Shown in pieces: positions 53,772-61,875 of a stretch of 64,000 nucleotides of DNA. The translations under genes were made by a program, and so were the position numbers. The DNA comes from a virus, in IMG/VR virus record IMGVR_UViG_3300043409_001491, positions 41,902 through 105,901 of that record. One strand, written 5' to 3'. Under the pieces are notes generated by a model. The model saw nothing but the letters and a program-made list of their open reading frames with translations, ran no database searches and was not told the DNA's origin. Position 1 is the stretch's first letter. Each line of letters opens with the position of its first letter.

Positions 53772-54774
53772 CATGGAAGAAGCATTAGCACAACTTGACC
53801 CAAAGTTAAGAAAAAAACTTGGTAACGGAGTTGGTATTAATTATGAGTACCAAGCAACACCTAGTTTTGGTTTAAACCGTGCACTAGGAGGAGGCCTTCC
53901 TTATGGTAGGCAAGTTCTTATCTGGGGCTCCAAGTCCTCTGCAAAGTCCTCTATGTGCCTTCAGATGATTGCTCTAGCACAAGCAGAAGGAAAACTATGT
54001 GCTTGGATTGATTCAGAAATGTCATACTCAGAAGACTGGGCTAGAACTCTTGGGGTAGATCCAGAAAAACTAATTTATTCACAAGCAAGAACTATTAGCG
54101 ATATGGTGGACGTTGGAGTTGGACTAATGAATGCGGGAGTTGATTTAATCGTGATAGACTCTATTACATCGATGCTTCCTGCTATCTACTTTGAAAAAGA
54201 TACAGATGACATGAAGGCTTTAGAGAATACCAAGCAGATTGGAGCAGAATCCCGTGACTTTAGCAATGCATGGAAAATGCTTAACTATGCTAATAATAAA
54301 GTTAAGCCTACTCTGCTTGTGCTTATTAGCCAGTCTCGTAATAATATTAATGCTATGTATACTAGTCAGCAGCCTTCTGGTGGTCAGGCTACTAAGTTTT
54401 ATTCCTCTTGCATTATTAAATTATTTAGTTCCGAGTCCGACAATCAAGCGATTAAAGGAAAGATTAAAGTAGGGGATAAATTAATTGAAGAAAAAATTGG
54501 TAGAAAGATTCGTTGGGAACTCCAGTTCTCTAAAACCTCTCCAGGGTTCCAAAACGGCGAGTATGATTTTTATTTTAGAGGTGACGATATTGGTATTGAT
54601 GCTATTGGTGATTTAGTTGACACAGCAGAAGCAGTAGGCCTAGTTAATCGTACTGGTGCTTGGTATCAACTTGATGATGGCACAAAGGTTCAAGGTAGAG
54701 AAGGTTTTATTAGTCGTGTTAAAGAAGATCTTGACTTACAAAAAAGTCTAAAGGACAAACTTGCCAATGGCTGA
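53764..54774 (+). CDS. RecA-like recombinase
   Basis: A 336-residue RecA fold: IWGSKSSAKSS (Walker A, residues 55-63), WIDSEMSY (catalytic Glu), LIVIDSITSMLP (Walker B), LLVLISQSRNNI (Gln switch), PSGGQATKFYSSCIIKLF, and the C-terminal DNA-binding region GEYDFYFRGDDIGIDAIGDLVDTA. It would pair DNA strands in recombination-dependent replication or repair. The canonical P-loop glycine (G in GxxxxGK) is Ala60 here, which is unusual. The GGAGG site six bases upstream fixes the ATG at 53764. It overlaps polymerase and the next zinc-ribbon gene by 8 bp each. Confidence 0.87.
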   Translation: MVSMEEALAQLDPKLRKKLGNGVGINYEYQATPSFGLNRALGGGLPYGRQVLIWGSKSSAKSSMCLQMIALAQAEGKLCAWIDSEMSYSEDWARTLGVDPEKLIYSQARTISDMVDVGVGLMNAGVDLIVIDSITSMLPAIYFEKDTDDMKALENTKQIGAESRDFSNAWKMLNYANNKVKPTLLVLISQSRNNINAMYTSQQPSGGQATKFYSSCIIKLFSSESDNQAIKGKIKVGDKLIEEKIGRKIRWELQFSKTSPGFQNGEYDFYFRGDDIGIDAIGDLVDTAEAVGLVNRTGAWYQLDDGTKVQGREGFISRVKEDLDLQKSLKDKLANG

Positions 54775-54952
54775 AACAAATTTTAAGGTTTTTACTGGTG
54801 AGTTTATTTGTCAAAAATGTAAATTGCCTGTTACATCTTTAAGGCTTTGGACAGAAACGGGTGATGCTACGTGGATGTGCACATCAAAACATGTATCAAG
54901 AGTTGGTCTTATTCCATCTAAAAAGAAAAAAAGGGACTTTGAAGATGAGTGA
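54767..54952 (+). CDS. Small zinc-ribbon protein
   Basis: A 61-residue protein: FICQKCKLPVTSLRLWTETGDATWMCTSKH, with CxxC and a later Cys/His pair that could complete a zinc site. A basic tail (KKKKRDFEDE) follows. Its ATG lies within the last 8 bp of the RecA gene. It is too small for enzyme activity and may be a nucleic-acid or partner-binding accessory of recombination. Confidence 0.6.
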   Translation: MAETNFKVFTGEFICQKCKLPVTSLRLWTETGDATWMCTSKHVSRVGLIPSKKKKRDFEDE

Positions 54953-55256
54953 AAGATCAGAATCTAAAAGAATGGGTGCTAAGCAACATAAAAACAGTGG
55001 CCGCAACAACACTAAAGGCGATGCTTCCTGGAATAATTTTGTAATAGACTTTAAAGAATGCTCAAAATCTTTTACATTAAACCAAGATGTTTGGGCTAAG
55101 GCCACAACTGATGCATTAAAGAAAAGCATGGACCCTGCTTTAGTTATTGTACTTGGCGAGGGTACGCAAAAGGTACGCCTTGCTATAATAGAATTAGATA
55201 TGTTAGAACAATTAATAGAGGAGAATAATAATGGAACCAACAAAGACAACACTTGA
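54945..55256 (+). CDS. Putative PD-(D/E)XK-type resolvase/nuclease
   Basis: A 103-residue protein. SERSESKRMGAKQHKNSGRNNTKGDASWNN is followed by VIDFKECSKSFTL and ALVIVLGEGTQKVRLAIIELD. GD...DFKE and the basic N-terminus look like the minimal nuclease core of small phage Holliday-junction-resolvase-like proteins (GD, then D/E-x-K on the next strand). That match rests on pattern only. Its location between RecA and a Cas4-like exonuclease supports a recombination role. The true start is ATG 54945, overlapping the previous stop by 8 bp. Confidence 0.55.
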   Translation: MSERSESKRMGAKQHKNSGRNNTKGDASWNNFVIDFKECSKSFTLNQDVWAKATTDALKKSMDPALVIVLGEGTQKVRLAIIELDMLEQLIEENNNGTNKDNT

Positions 55257-55536
55257 GCAGGTCAATGGATTAGCAGAAATTGCAGAATTTATGGATGATG
55301 AAGAGTTGACGGTAGCGTTGACAATGATTGCTAAGATAATCATTAAGCCAGATATTCCTATACAGGTTGCAAGTCTAGAAATTGTTAGACTCCAGGCTAT
55401 AGCCGCTAAGATGGCTTTAAAGGCTACTTGGATGGCCAACGTAGACAAAAGTAATAGAGCAAAAAAGAACATTTACTATACTGCAGCAGAATCAATTAAC
55501 TCTCTTGTTTCAGCACTCAAGTATTTAATACGATAA
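55231..55536 (+). CDS. Small helical phage protein of unknown function
   Basis: A 101-residue, almost all-helical protein: GLAEIAEFMDDEELTVALTMIAKIII, then SLEIVRLQAIAAKMALKATWMANVDKS, and a closing AAESINSLVSALKYLIR. The charge pattern suggests a coiled or bundled adaptor. It has a GAGGAGAA-type ribosome-binding site inside the previous gene. It is located in the recombination cluster; no family is recognised. Confidence 0.6.
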   Translation: MEPTKTTLEQVNGLAEIAEFMDDEELTVALTMIAKIIIKPDIPIQVASLEIVRLQAIAAKMALKATWMANVDKSNRAKKNIYYTAAESINSLVSALKYLIR

Positions 55537-55544
55537 GCGTAACC

Positions 55545-55553
55545 TGCTATACT
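55545..55553 (+). promoter_or_regulatory. Extended -10 promoter before the Cas4-like nuclease
   Basis: TGCTATACT in the 37-bp gap upstream of the nuclease gene; AAGGGGAT then precedes the ATG at 55574. Confidence 0.6.
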
Positions 55554-55573
55554 TATATAAACAAGGGGATATA

Positions 55574-56359
55574 ATGACAAAAAATTTACTACATACAATA
55601 ATGATTAGAGAAGTTGAAACACCAGAACAAATAGATGCAAAAGAATTAGTTAATGTTATTCAGCAAGGGTATCTTGTAGGCAGAGATCCTGAGCATAAGC
55701 AGAAAAAAACTTTTGGTCCATCTACAATTGCATACGGTTATGGAGAATGTCCAAGATACTGGTATCTTGCTTTTGAGGGTGCAGTTTTTGAAGATAACTC
55801 AGATGCCTACGCAGTAGCAAACATGACTAATGGTACTCTTTCTCATAGCCGAATTGAGGCAGCGTTTAAAAACTCTGGCATTTCAATTAACTCTGAATTT
55901 AAACTGTTCCATGATGATCCACCAATTTTTGGGTATGTGGATAACTTTATTCAATGGAAGGGTGATGAGATTGTTGTTGAAGTTAAGACAACAAACAATG
56001 AGGTATTTGAATATCGTAAGCGCACAAACAAGCCAAAGATGGGTCACGTAGTTCAGTTGCTTATTTATATGAAGGTCCTTAAAAAATCTAAGGGTATTTT
56101 AGTTTATGAAAATAAGAACAATCACGAACTACTAATTATTCCAGTAGAAGTAAACGATCACTACAGAGCCTGGATTGATATGGCTTTTCAGTGGATGCGT
56201 GACGTTCGTAAGGTTTGGGAAGATAAGACTCTTCCTACAAAAAACTATAGATCTAATTCAAAAATTTGCAAGACCTGTCCTGTTAAAAAGGCTTGCGGAG
56301 AAGCAGGGGTGGGCGTAATAAAAATAGCATCCCTGGAGGAACTGCGTGAAACTATGTAG
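55574..56359 (+). CDS. Cas4/RecB-like Fe-S exonuclease (PD-(D/E)XK)
   Basis: A 261-residue protein. Catalytic positions are His91 (LSHSRIE), Asp123 (GYVDNF), Glu136 and Lys138 (VVEVKTT), and Gln161 (HVVQLLIY), the RecB-nuclease order. Cys59 (ECPRYW) with Cys232, Cys235 and Cys241 (ICKTCPVKKAC) would hold a 4Fe-4S cluster, as in Cas4 and AddB. The family resects DNA 5' to 3' or processes ends. No Cas1/Cas2 or CRISPR repeat is nearby, so it is a phage recombination nuclease, not adaptation machinery. It lies among RecA, resolvases and SSB. The GTG start of the next gene overlaps its end by 14 bp. Confidence 0.85.
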   Translation: MTKNLLHTIMIREVETPEQIDAKELVNVIQQGYLVGRDPEHKQKKTFGPSTIAYGYGECPRYWYLAFEGAVFEDNSDAYAVANMTNGTLSHSRIEAAFKNSGISINSEFKLFHDDPPIFGYVDNFIQWKGDEIVVEVKTTNNEVFEYRKRTNKPKMGHVVQLLIYMKVLKKSKGILVYENKNNHELLIIPVEVNDHYRAWIDMAFQWMRDVRKVWEDKTLPTKNYRSNSKICKTCPVKKACGEAGVGVIKIASLEELRETM

Positions 56360-56636
56360 CATCTGCCACTCATCTTTTAAGGCTGCAGTAAGTTATCAAA
56401 TTTACTGTGGCAAGGTTTGTAGAGACCTTGCAACTAAAGAAAAAATTGCAGAAAGATATGCTGTTACAAAAAGACAAAAAAGAAAAAACAAGATACGTCT
56501 TTGTCTTGGAGGATGTGGTCAAGACCTATCTATATATAACGATTCTGGATTTTGTGCTAACTGCAATGTTAGCGAAAAAGCAGTTGCAAAAATGTTAAAA
56601 GAACTGAAAGGTTATATTGATTATGAGCAAGAATAA
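56346..56636 (+). CDS. Small multi-cysteine zinc-finger protein
   Basis: A 96-residue protein starting at GTG; GGAGG six bases upstream supports this start. Four Cys-pair or Cys-rich knuckles are visible: LCSICHSS, YCGKVCRD, LCLGGCGQD, FCANCNVS. The middle is very basic (KRQKRKNKIRL), so it probably binds nucleic acid. It overlaps the nuclease by 14 bp. The RuvC-like gene begins after its end. It may be a recombination or transcription accessory. Confidence 0.62.
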   Translation: MKLCSICHSSFKAAVSYQIYCGKVCRDLATKEKIAERYAVTKRQKRKNKIRLCLGGCGQDLSIYNDSGFCANCNVSEKAVAKMLKELKGYIDYEQE

Positions 56637-56649
56637 ATGGGGATTAGAG

Positions 56650-57219
56650 ATGATGCCTAAAACTATTTGTGCTATTGATGCTAGTACTAATAGTCTTGCT
56701 TTTGCTTTGTTTGATACCGAACAAAAAACGTTGGGCACTATTGGAAAGATTAACTTTGAAGGTAAGGACACATACGAAAAGGTTATGGATGCAGGGCAAA
56801 AGGTTAAGGCTTTCTTTGATTACTATAATGGTTTTGAAGCAATCGTAATTGAGCATACTGTCTTTATGAATAGCCCTAAGACCGCTGCAGATCTTGCATT
56901 GGTTCAGGGTGCTATTCTTGGGGCAGCAGGTCAATCTGGAACAAAAGCCATTGGCAAGGTTGCCCCAATTACTTGGCAAATATTTTTAGGGAATGGTAAA
57001 TTAACTAAAGATGAAAAGTTTTTAATAAGATCAAAGAATCCAGGTAAGTCAGAAGCCTGGCATAAGTCAAATGAAAGAGAAATAAGAAAACAAAAAACTA
57101 TTAGGTTTATTAATATGCAATATGATAGAAATATAGTTGATAATGATGTTGCAGATGCCTGTGGTATTGGGCATTGGGCAATAAAAAACTGGGACAAAGC
57201 AATAGGAGATAATAAATAA
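56650..57219 (+). CDS. RuvC-like Holliday junction resolvase
   Basis: A 189-residue RNase-H-fold protein. The first acidic residue is in TICAIDASTNSLAFALFD, then AIVIEHTVFM with the second, and DNDVADACGIGHWA gives the third Asp pair. These match the DEDD set of RuvC-type resolvases. It would cut four-way junctions before packaging or resolve recombination intermediates. I prefer the ATG at 56650, with GGGG seven bases upstream; ATG 56623 would overlap the previous gene and lengthen the N-terminus. It is the second resolvase-like gene in the cluster. Confidence 0.8.
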   Translation: MMPKTICAIDASTNSLAFALFDTEQKTLGTIGKINFEGKDTYEKVMDAGQKVKAFFDYYNGFEAIVIEHTVFMNSPKTAADLALVQGAILGAAGQSGTKAIGKVAPITWQIFLGNGKLTKDEKFLIRSKNPGKSEAWHKSNEREIRKQKTIRFINMQYDRNIVDNDVADACGIGHWAIKNWDKAIGDNK

Positions 57220-57863
57220 TGGCAGAGTTAAATGCAAACATACCACCAATAAACTGTTATGTAAGAGGAAACTACTTAAGAAACCATCAAGATAGCCACG
57301 ACAAATATTTTGAGTGCGTAGTCTTTGGTGTTTCAAGTTTAAAGTCTAGAAGTCCACTATTTCATATTTTGATGCCAGACGGTGGCCTTTGGTGGAGGCT
57401 TCCAATTTCTGCCTTCTGTACTGAGCCAGGAGTCCCAGAAGTTGATCTACACAACCTGGTGCTATGGAATTCTTTTAGTCACCATATTGCGGTAACAAGA
57501 TTTGAAAATTTAACAAACCTTAGAATGTCCTATATTGATAGAACAAAGACAATGCATAAAGGAACATATCTATTTACATTAGACTGGCATAACCCAGATA
57601 GCAATGTCTTAGATGATGGATATTCTGAAAGTCCTGCAGACCATAAATGTGGGCATGTCATTCAAAGAGATGATGGCAATTTTGCAATTCAACCTAATAA
57701 CAGGGTCAGGGTATACGAACCTTCCTTTACGCTAGAAAAAGAGTATTTGATTGAAAGAATAATCAATGAAAAGAAGTATGACGTAGAAAATCAAGATAAG
57801 TGGATGATGGAAAACTCTAATAGGTTTAACTATGATATTGACTTAAACCAGGTTGACAAATAG
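57219..57863 (+). CDS. Conserved phage protein of unknown function
   Basis: A 214-residue protein: YFECVVFGVSSLKSRSPLFHILMPDGGLWWRLPISAFCTEP, LVLWNSFSHHIAVTRFENL, and GTYLFTLDWHNPDSNVLDDGYSESPADHKCGHVI. The His-rich SHH, HNP and HKCGH positions could bind metal. I recall similar aquatic-phage proteins without known function. TAATG coupling to the RuvC gene indicates a nucleic-acid or late-assembly role. No firm family. Confidence 0.6.
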   Translation: MAELNANIPPINCYVRGNYLRNHQDSHDKYFECVVFGVSSLKSRSPLFHILMPDGGLWWRLPISAFCTEPGVPEVDLHNLVLWNSFSHHIAVTRFENLTNLRMSYIDRTKTMHKGTYLFTLDWHNPDSNVLDDGYSESPADHKCGHVIQRDDGNFAIQPNNRVRVYEPSFTLEKEYLIERIINEKKYDVENQDKWMMENSNRFNYDIDLNQVDK

Positions 57864-57867
57864 CCAT

Positions 57868-58023
57868 ATGACTGCTAAACTGTATACATCAGAAGTCTAT
57901 ATGCGTAAGCGTTATCTTATGGATAAAAAGACTCCAGAGGAAATTGCTAAAGAATGCGGAGCCAGTGTTGAGACTATCTACGTATATCTTGCAAAATTTA
58001 ATCTAAGGAAAAGCAAACGATGA
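57868..58023 (+). CDS. 51-residue HTH protein
   Basis: A short reading frame: MTAKLYTSEVYMRKRYLMDK then KTPEEIAKECGASVETIYVYLAKFNLRKSKR. The segment TPEEIAKECGASVETIYVYLAKF is a helix-turn-helix of the resolvase/sigma-region-4 kind, and the protein is very basic. It lies 4 bp after the preceding stop and overlaps the next short gene by 4 bp (ATGA), so the spacing is exactly that of real genes in this operon. It may be a small DNA-binding regulator or terminase helper. Confidence 0.72.
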   Translation: MTAKLYTSEVYMRKRYLMDKKTPEEIAKECGASVETIYVYLAKFNLRKSKR

Positions 58024-58154
58024 AAAGATTTAAACAGTTATTGTTTACATTAATGCTGATTGGCTCAGCAGGACTTGCCTACGCTATTTTTACCATTAAA
58101 AATATTCCAGAGATTTTTGATTGGAGTTTAGATGAAGAGGTTGATGATGAGTAA
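58020..58154 (+). CDS. 44-residue single-pass membrane protein
   Basis: MKRFKQLLFTLMLIGSAGLA then YAIFTIKNIPEIFDWSLDEEVDDE. It has a basic N-terminus, a ~20-residue hydrophobic segment, and a very acidic end. It starts in the stop of the HTH gene (ATGA) and overlaps the DUF3310 gene start by 8 bp. It could be a small membrane-associated phage protein; a holin-like role is possible but not supported by location or second TM helix. Confidence 0.6.
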   Translation: MKRFKQLLFTLMLIGSAGLAYAIFTIKNIPEIFDWSLDEEVDDE

Positions 58155-58389
58155 TGATCTTAACATTACTGTTGATCAGGTAAACCACCCTGTACATTAC
58201 ACAACAGACCCATCTGGAATTGAATGTCTTCAGATTACTAGACATCGCAATTTTAATATTGGAAATGCTTTTAAGTACTTGTGGAGAGCAGGAATTAAAG
58301 ATGAAGCAAAAACTATTCAAGATTTAGAAAAGGCCATCTTTTATATTAAAGATGAAATAAATAGACTAGAGGGAAAGTATGTCAACTGA
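58147..58389 (+). CDS. DUF3310 family protein
   Basis: An 80-residue protein with the full DUF3310 signature: VNHPVHYTTDPSGIECLQI, then NIGNAFKYLWRAGIKDEAKTIQDLEKAIFYIKDEI. The family is widespread in phages near nucleotide metabolism, and its role is not established. I use ATG 58147, six bases after GAGG; ATG 58132 and 58144 are also in frame but poorly spaced. The end overlaps the terminase small subunit by 11 bp. Confidence 0.85.
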   Translation: MSNDLNITVDQVNHPVHYTTDPSGIECLQITRHRNFNIGNAFKYLWRAGIKDEAKTIQDLEKAIFYIKDEINRLEGKYVN

Positions 58390-58915
58390 GACAGAACTTA
58401 TTCAACATCTTGATCAAGTAAATCAAGTAGTTACAGAATACCTAAAAGGTAATGATCCAACAGTTATTTCTAAAGAGTTAGACATTCCACGTACTCGTGT
58501 TGTGTCTTTAATTAATGAGTGGAAGGTTATGGCGTCTGCAAATGATGCTATTCGTGCCCGTGCAAAAGAGGCTTTGGTTGGTGCAGATACACACTATACA
58601 AAGTTAATTACAAAAGCATATGAGGTTATTGATGAGGCAAGTCTATCAACAAACCTTAGTGCCAAAACTGCTGGAATTAAATTAGTATTAGACATTGAAT
58701 CAAGAAGAATTGATATGCTACAAAAGGCTGGTCTTCTTGAGAACAAAGAACTAGCAGAAGAGATGATTGAAATTGAAAGACGACAAGAAGTTCTTGTTGG
58801 AATCTTAAGAGACATTGCCTCAGAGCATCCAGAAGTACGTGACATTATAATGAAGAGACTTTCTGTTATTGCAAAAGAAGGAGAAGTGATTACTGTTGTC
58901 CACGATGTTCAATGA
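58379..58915 (+). CDS. Terminase small subunit
   Basis: A 178-residue protein. The N-terminal ~50 residues contain an HTH (DPTVISKELDIPRTRVVSLINEWKVMA) that would recognise the packaging site. A long helical region follows (LSAKTAGIKLVLDIESRRIDMLQKAGLLEN ... AEEMIEIERRQEVLVGILRDIA), as used for oligomerisation. It overlaps the large subunit start by 11 bp, the usual pairing. GAGGGAA upstream of the ATG gives the ribosome-binding site. Confidence 0.82.
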   Translation: MSTETELIQHLDQVNQVVTEYLKGNDPTVISKELDIPRTRVVSLINEWKVMASANDAIRARAKEALVGADTHYTKLITKAYEVIDEASLSTNLSAKTAGIKLVLDIESRRIDMLQKAGLLENKELAEEMIEIERRQEVLVGILRDIASEHPEVRDIIMKRLSVIAKEGEVITVVHDVQ

Positions 58916-60680
58916 TTTTCTTGAAGTATTAAAAGAAAATCACTTTATTGAAACTCCAGTTGACGTAAAGACATTTGTCCAGTCACCTGACTATCTTGGT
59001 CAACCAATTTTATCTGACATTCAATACGAAATTGTTGAAGCAATGAGTCAGATATATCGTAAAGAAGATTTAATTGACATCATGGGTGATGTTGAAGGCT
59101 CAAGACATTTTGCCAAGTACACAAAAAATGAACTAATCCTTCAACTTGGCAAGGGTAGCGGTAAAGATTTTATATCAACAGTAGCCTGTGCATACGTAGT
59201 GTATAAACTGTTATGCCTTAAAGACCCTGCAATATATTATGGTAAGCCTGCTGGAGATGCTATTGATATTATTAACGTTGCTGTTAACGCACAACAAGCA
59301 AAGAACGTTTTCTTTAAAGGTTTTAAAACAAAGATTGAGAAGTCCCCTTGGTTTGCTGGAAAGTATAATGCCAAGGCTGACTCAGTTGAGTTTGATAAGG
59401 CAATTACCGTTTATTCTGGACACTCAGAAAGAGAATCGCATGAAGGTTTAAACTTGCTTATGGCAGTCCTTGATGAAATTTCTGGCTTTGTAAGTGAAGT
59501 TGCATCTGGCAATGAGCAGGGTAAGACTGCTGATAATATTTATAAAGCATTTCGTGGATCAGTAGACTCTCGTTTTCCAGACCTTGGAAAAGTTGTTTTG
59601 CTTTCCTTCCCTAGATATCAGGGTGACTTTATTTCACAAAGGTATGAATCAGTTATTGCAGATAAAGAAACAATTGAACGAACACATACCTTTATCATGA
59701 ACGAAGACTTGCCCCACACTGATCCAGGAAATCAATTTCAAATTTCGTGGGACGAAGATAACATTCTTCAATACAAAATTCCAAGGGTATACGCATTCAA
59801 AAGACCTACATGGGAAGTAAACCCAACCCGTAAGATAGAAGACTTTAAACTAGCATTCTATACTGACCTTGGCGATGCAATGATGCGTTTTGCCTGTATG
59901 CCAACATACTCATCTGATGCTTTCTTTAAGCAAATTGACAAGGTTGAGAAGTGTATGAACACTAGAAACCCAGTAGATTCATTTAGAAGGTTTGACGAAA
60001 CATTTGTACCAGATCCAGAAAAAACATACTACATTCATGCTGACCTTGCACAAAAGCATGACAAGTGTGCAGTTGCAATTGCTCACGTAGATAAGTGGGT
60101 AAATATTCAGGTAATTAAAGATTACGAACAAGTAGCACCAATAGTAGTAGTAGATGCAGTTGCCTGGTGGGAGCCAAGAGCAGAAGGCCCAGTTAATTTA
60201 TCTGAAGTAAAACAGTGGATTATGAATTTACGTAGACAAGGTTTTAATATTGGGATGGTTTCTTTTGACCGTTGGCAGTCATTTGATATCCAAAATGAGT
60301 TGCAGGCCGTTGGAATTAGGACTGAGACAGTCTCTGTTGCCAAGAAGCACTATGAGGATCTTGCTATGATGATTTATGAAGAGCGTGTTTCTATTCCAAG
60401 AATCCCTATCCTATTAGAAGAAATGTCAGAACTTAAAATCATGAAGGGCAATCGTGTTGATCACCCCCGTAAAAAATCTAAGGACTTGGCAGATGCCGTT
60501 ACTGGTGCGGTATTCGGAGCGATATCACACACACCAAAGAATAATAATACAGAGATAGAAATTCATACCTGGTCATCATCTGCGCGAGTTGCAGAAAGGG
60601 ACGAACGTATGGTAGAATTAGATAATCGGAAAATGCCTGACGATGTTAGGGATTTTTTAGATGGTTTTAATTTAATATAA
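58905..60680 (+). CDS. Terminase large subunit
   Basis: A 591-residue packaging motor. The ATPase has Walker A LGKGSGKD (81-88) and Walker B LMAVLDE with Asp190/Glu191. The RNase-H-like nuclease has HADLAQ (first Asp), SFDRWQS (second), and SKDLADAVTG (third), as in terminase large subunits that cut concatemers. I prefer ATG 58905 over the in-frame TTG at 58896. It is located far from the portal in this window, which may reflect the break point of a circularly permuted map. The following genes are secreted proteins of host-like character. Confidence 0.92.
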   Translation: MFNDFLEVLKENHFIETPVDVKTFVQSPDYLGQPILSDIQYEIVEAMSQIYRKEDLIDIMGDVEGSRHFAKYTKNELILQLGKGSGKDFISTVACAYVVYKLLCLKDPAIYYGKPAGDAIDIINVAVNAQQAKNVFFKGFKTKIEKSPWFAGKYNAKADSVEFDKAITVYSGHSERESHEGLNLLMAVLDEISGFVSEVASGNEQGKTADNIYKAFRGSVDSRFPDLGKVVLLSFPRYQGDFISQRYESVIADKETIERTHTFIMNEDLPHTDPGNQFQISWDEDNILQYKIPRVYAFKRPTWEVNPTRKIEDFKLAFYTDLGDAMMRFACMPTYSSDAFFKQIDKVEKCMNTRNPVDSFRRFDETFVPDPEKTYYIHADLAQKHDKCAVAIAHVDKWVNIQVIKDYEQVAPIVVVDAVAWWEPRAEGPVNLSEVKQWIMNLRRQGFNIGMVSFDRWQSFDIQNELQAVGIRTETVSVAKKHYEDLAMMIYEERVSIPRIPILLEEMSELKIMKGNRVDHPRKKSKDLADAVTGAVFGAISHTPKNNNTEIEIHTWSSSARVAERDERMVELDNRKMPDDVRDFLDGFNLI

Positions 60681-60721
60681 TATTCTGGTCAAAGTATCAG
60701 ATAAAACTAACAAGGAGAAAA

Positions 60722-61858
60722 ATGAATTCATTTAAAAAGATTAGTCTAGTCCTGGCTGCAGCCTTGGCTTCTACGGTTCTTGGTACGGCAACTGCACAAG
60801 CAGTTCCTACTATTGCAGTATCTGTCAGTACAGTTGCAGATACAGATGCAAATACATTAGCAGGTGCGGCAGTAGTAACTGTTCCGTCTGACAACAAGGT
60901 AGACGCTGCGGATGCAGTTAAGTTTGCCCTAACAGGTGTTGACACAGGAACAGTAGTTTCTGTTGTAACATCGGGAGCACTTATTGTTCCAGCACTGTGG
61001 GCATCAACTGCCCCAGTCACATCTGCTTCAGGAGTAACATCATACTCAGTTAATACTGGAACAGGTACAACAGCAGAATTTTATGTTTACACAAAGTCAA
61101 CTGCTACAGGCACTGTAACAATTACCAATGGCGGAAACACATATGTATACTACGTAAAGGGAACCGCTGGTCCTGCATACAACATCTCACCAGTAGTTGC
61201 TCTATCAGCAAATACTTCAAGCGTTGTTGAATACTCAACTACAGTTACAGATATTTTTGGAAATGTACCAGCAGGAACTACACCAGTAGTTACTGTTGTA
61301 GGCGCAACAGTTTCTGTATCATCTGGATCTTCGGATGCCTCTGGCATTTCTAAGGTATCTGTTACATATCCAGTAACAGCAGGTAATGCTGCAATTGGTT
61401 TTGCTATTACAGCAACAGATGTTGATGGACTTCCAGTAGCAGTTAAGTCTGTTACAAAGTTTGTTACAGTTTCTGATCTTGCTACAAGCAATGCATCACT
61501 TACTGCACAACTAGCAGCCTCAGTCGCTGCTCGTGCAGCAGATGCAACAGCAGCAGCAGCAGCAGCCACTGCTGCTAAAGCAGTAGCAGATGCAACACTT
61601 GCAACAGCAACTGCAGCACTTGCAACAGCAAATGCATCACTGGCTAAGGCAACTGCAGACGCGGCCCTTGTAAAGGCAGCGGCAGACAAGGCACTTGCCG
61701 ATGCAAAGGCAGCAGCAGATTCAGCAACAGTTACCGCTAAGGTAGCATCTGATCTAGCAACAGCAACTGCAGCAGCAAAGTACAAAGCGGAATACAATGC
61801 ACTTGCAACTAAGTGGAACAAGAAGAATCCAAAGGCTAAGGTTACTCTAAAGAAGTAA
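60722..61858 (+). CDS. Secreted Ala-rich surface protein with Ig-like region
   Basis: A 378-residue protein. The signal peptide is MNSFKKISLVLAAALASTVL then GTATAQA, with cleavage after Ala27. Residues ~28-250 are Ser/Thr/Val-rich and beta-type; a bacterial Ig-like domain is probable around 155-250 (YNISPVVALSANTSSVVEYS ... VTDIFGNVPAGTTPVVTVVG ... GISKVSVTYPVTAGNAAIGF). Residues ~255-350 form an Ala-rich helix, and the end KYKAEYNALATKWNKKNPKAKV is basic. The architecture is that of actinobacterial surface or envelope proteins, rare in phages. An AAGGAG ribosome-binding site and a strong terminator isolate it. It could be shown on the infected cell or block adsorption. Confidence 0.8.
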   Translation: MNSFKKISLVLAAALASTVLGTATAQAVPTIAVSVSTVADTDANTLAGAAVVTVPSDNKVDAADAVKFALTGVDTGTVVSVVTSGALIVPALWASTAPVTSASGVTSYSVNTGTGTTAEFYVYTKSTATGTVTITNGGNTYVYYVKGTAGPAYNISPVVALSANTSSVVEYSTTVTDIFGNVPAGTTPVVTVVGATVSVSSGSSDASGISKVSVTYPVTAGNAAIGFAITATDVDGLPVAVKSVTKFVTVSDLATSNASLTAQLAASVAARAADATAAAAAATAAKAVADATLATATAALATANASLAKATADAALVKAAADKALADAKAAADSATVTAKVASDLATATAAAKYKAEYNALATKWNKKNPKAKVTLKK

Positions 61859-61875
61859 CTTAACCTAATAAGTTA

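Noticed and set aside
55574-56359. Cas4-like gene taken as evidence of a CRISPR-Cas system
   Set aside because: No other cas gene or repeat array occurs in the window; phage Cas4-like exonucleases are known in recombination modules.
60606-60612. TGGTAGAATTA inside the terminase gene as a promoter
   Set aside because: It matches the box seen at 30749, but lies within a coding region with no start codon close downstream; likely a Val/Glu/Leu codon effect.
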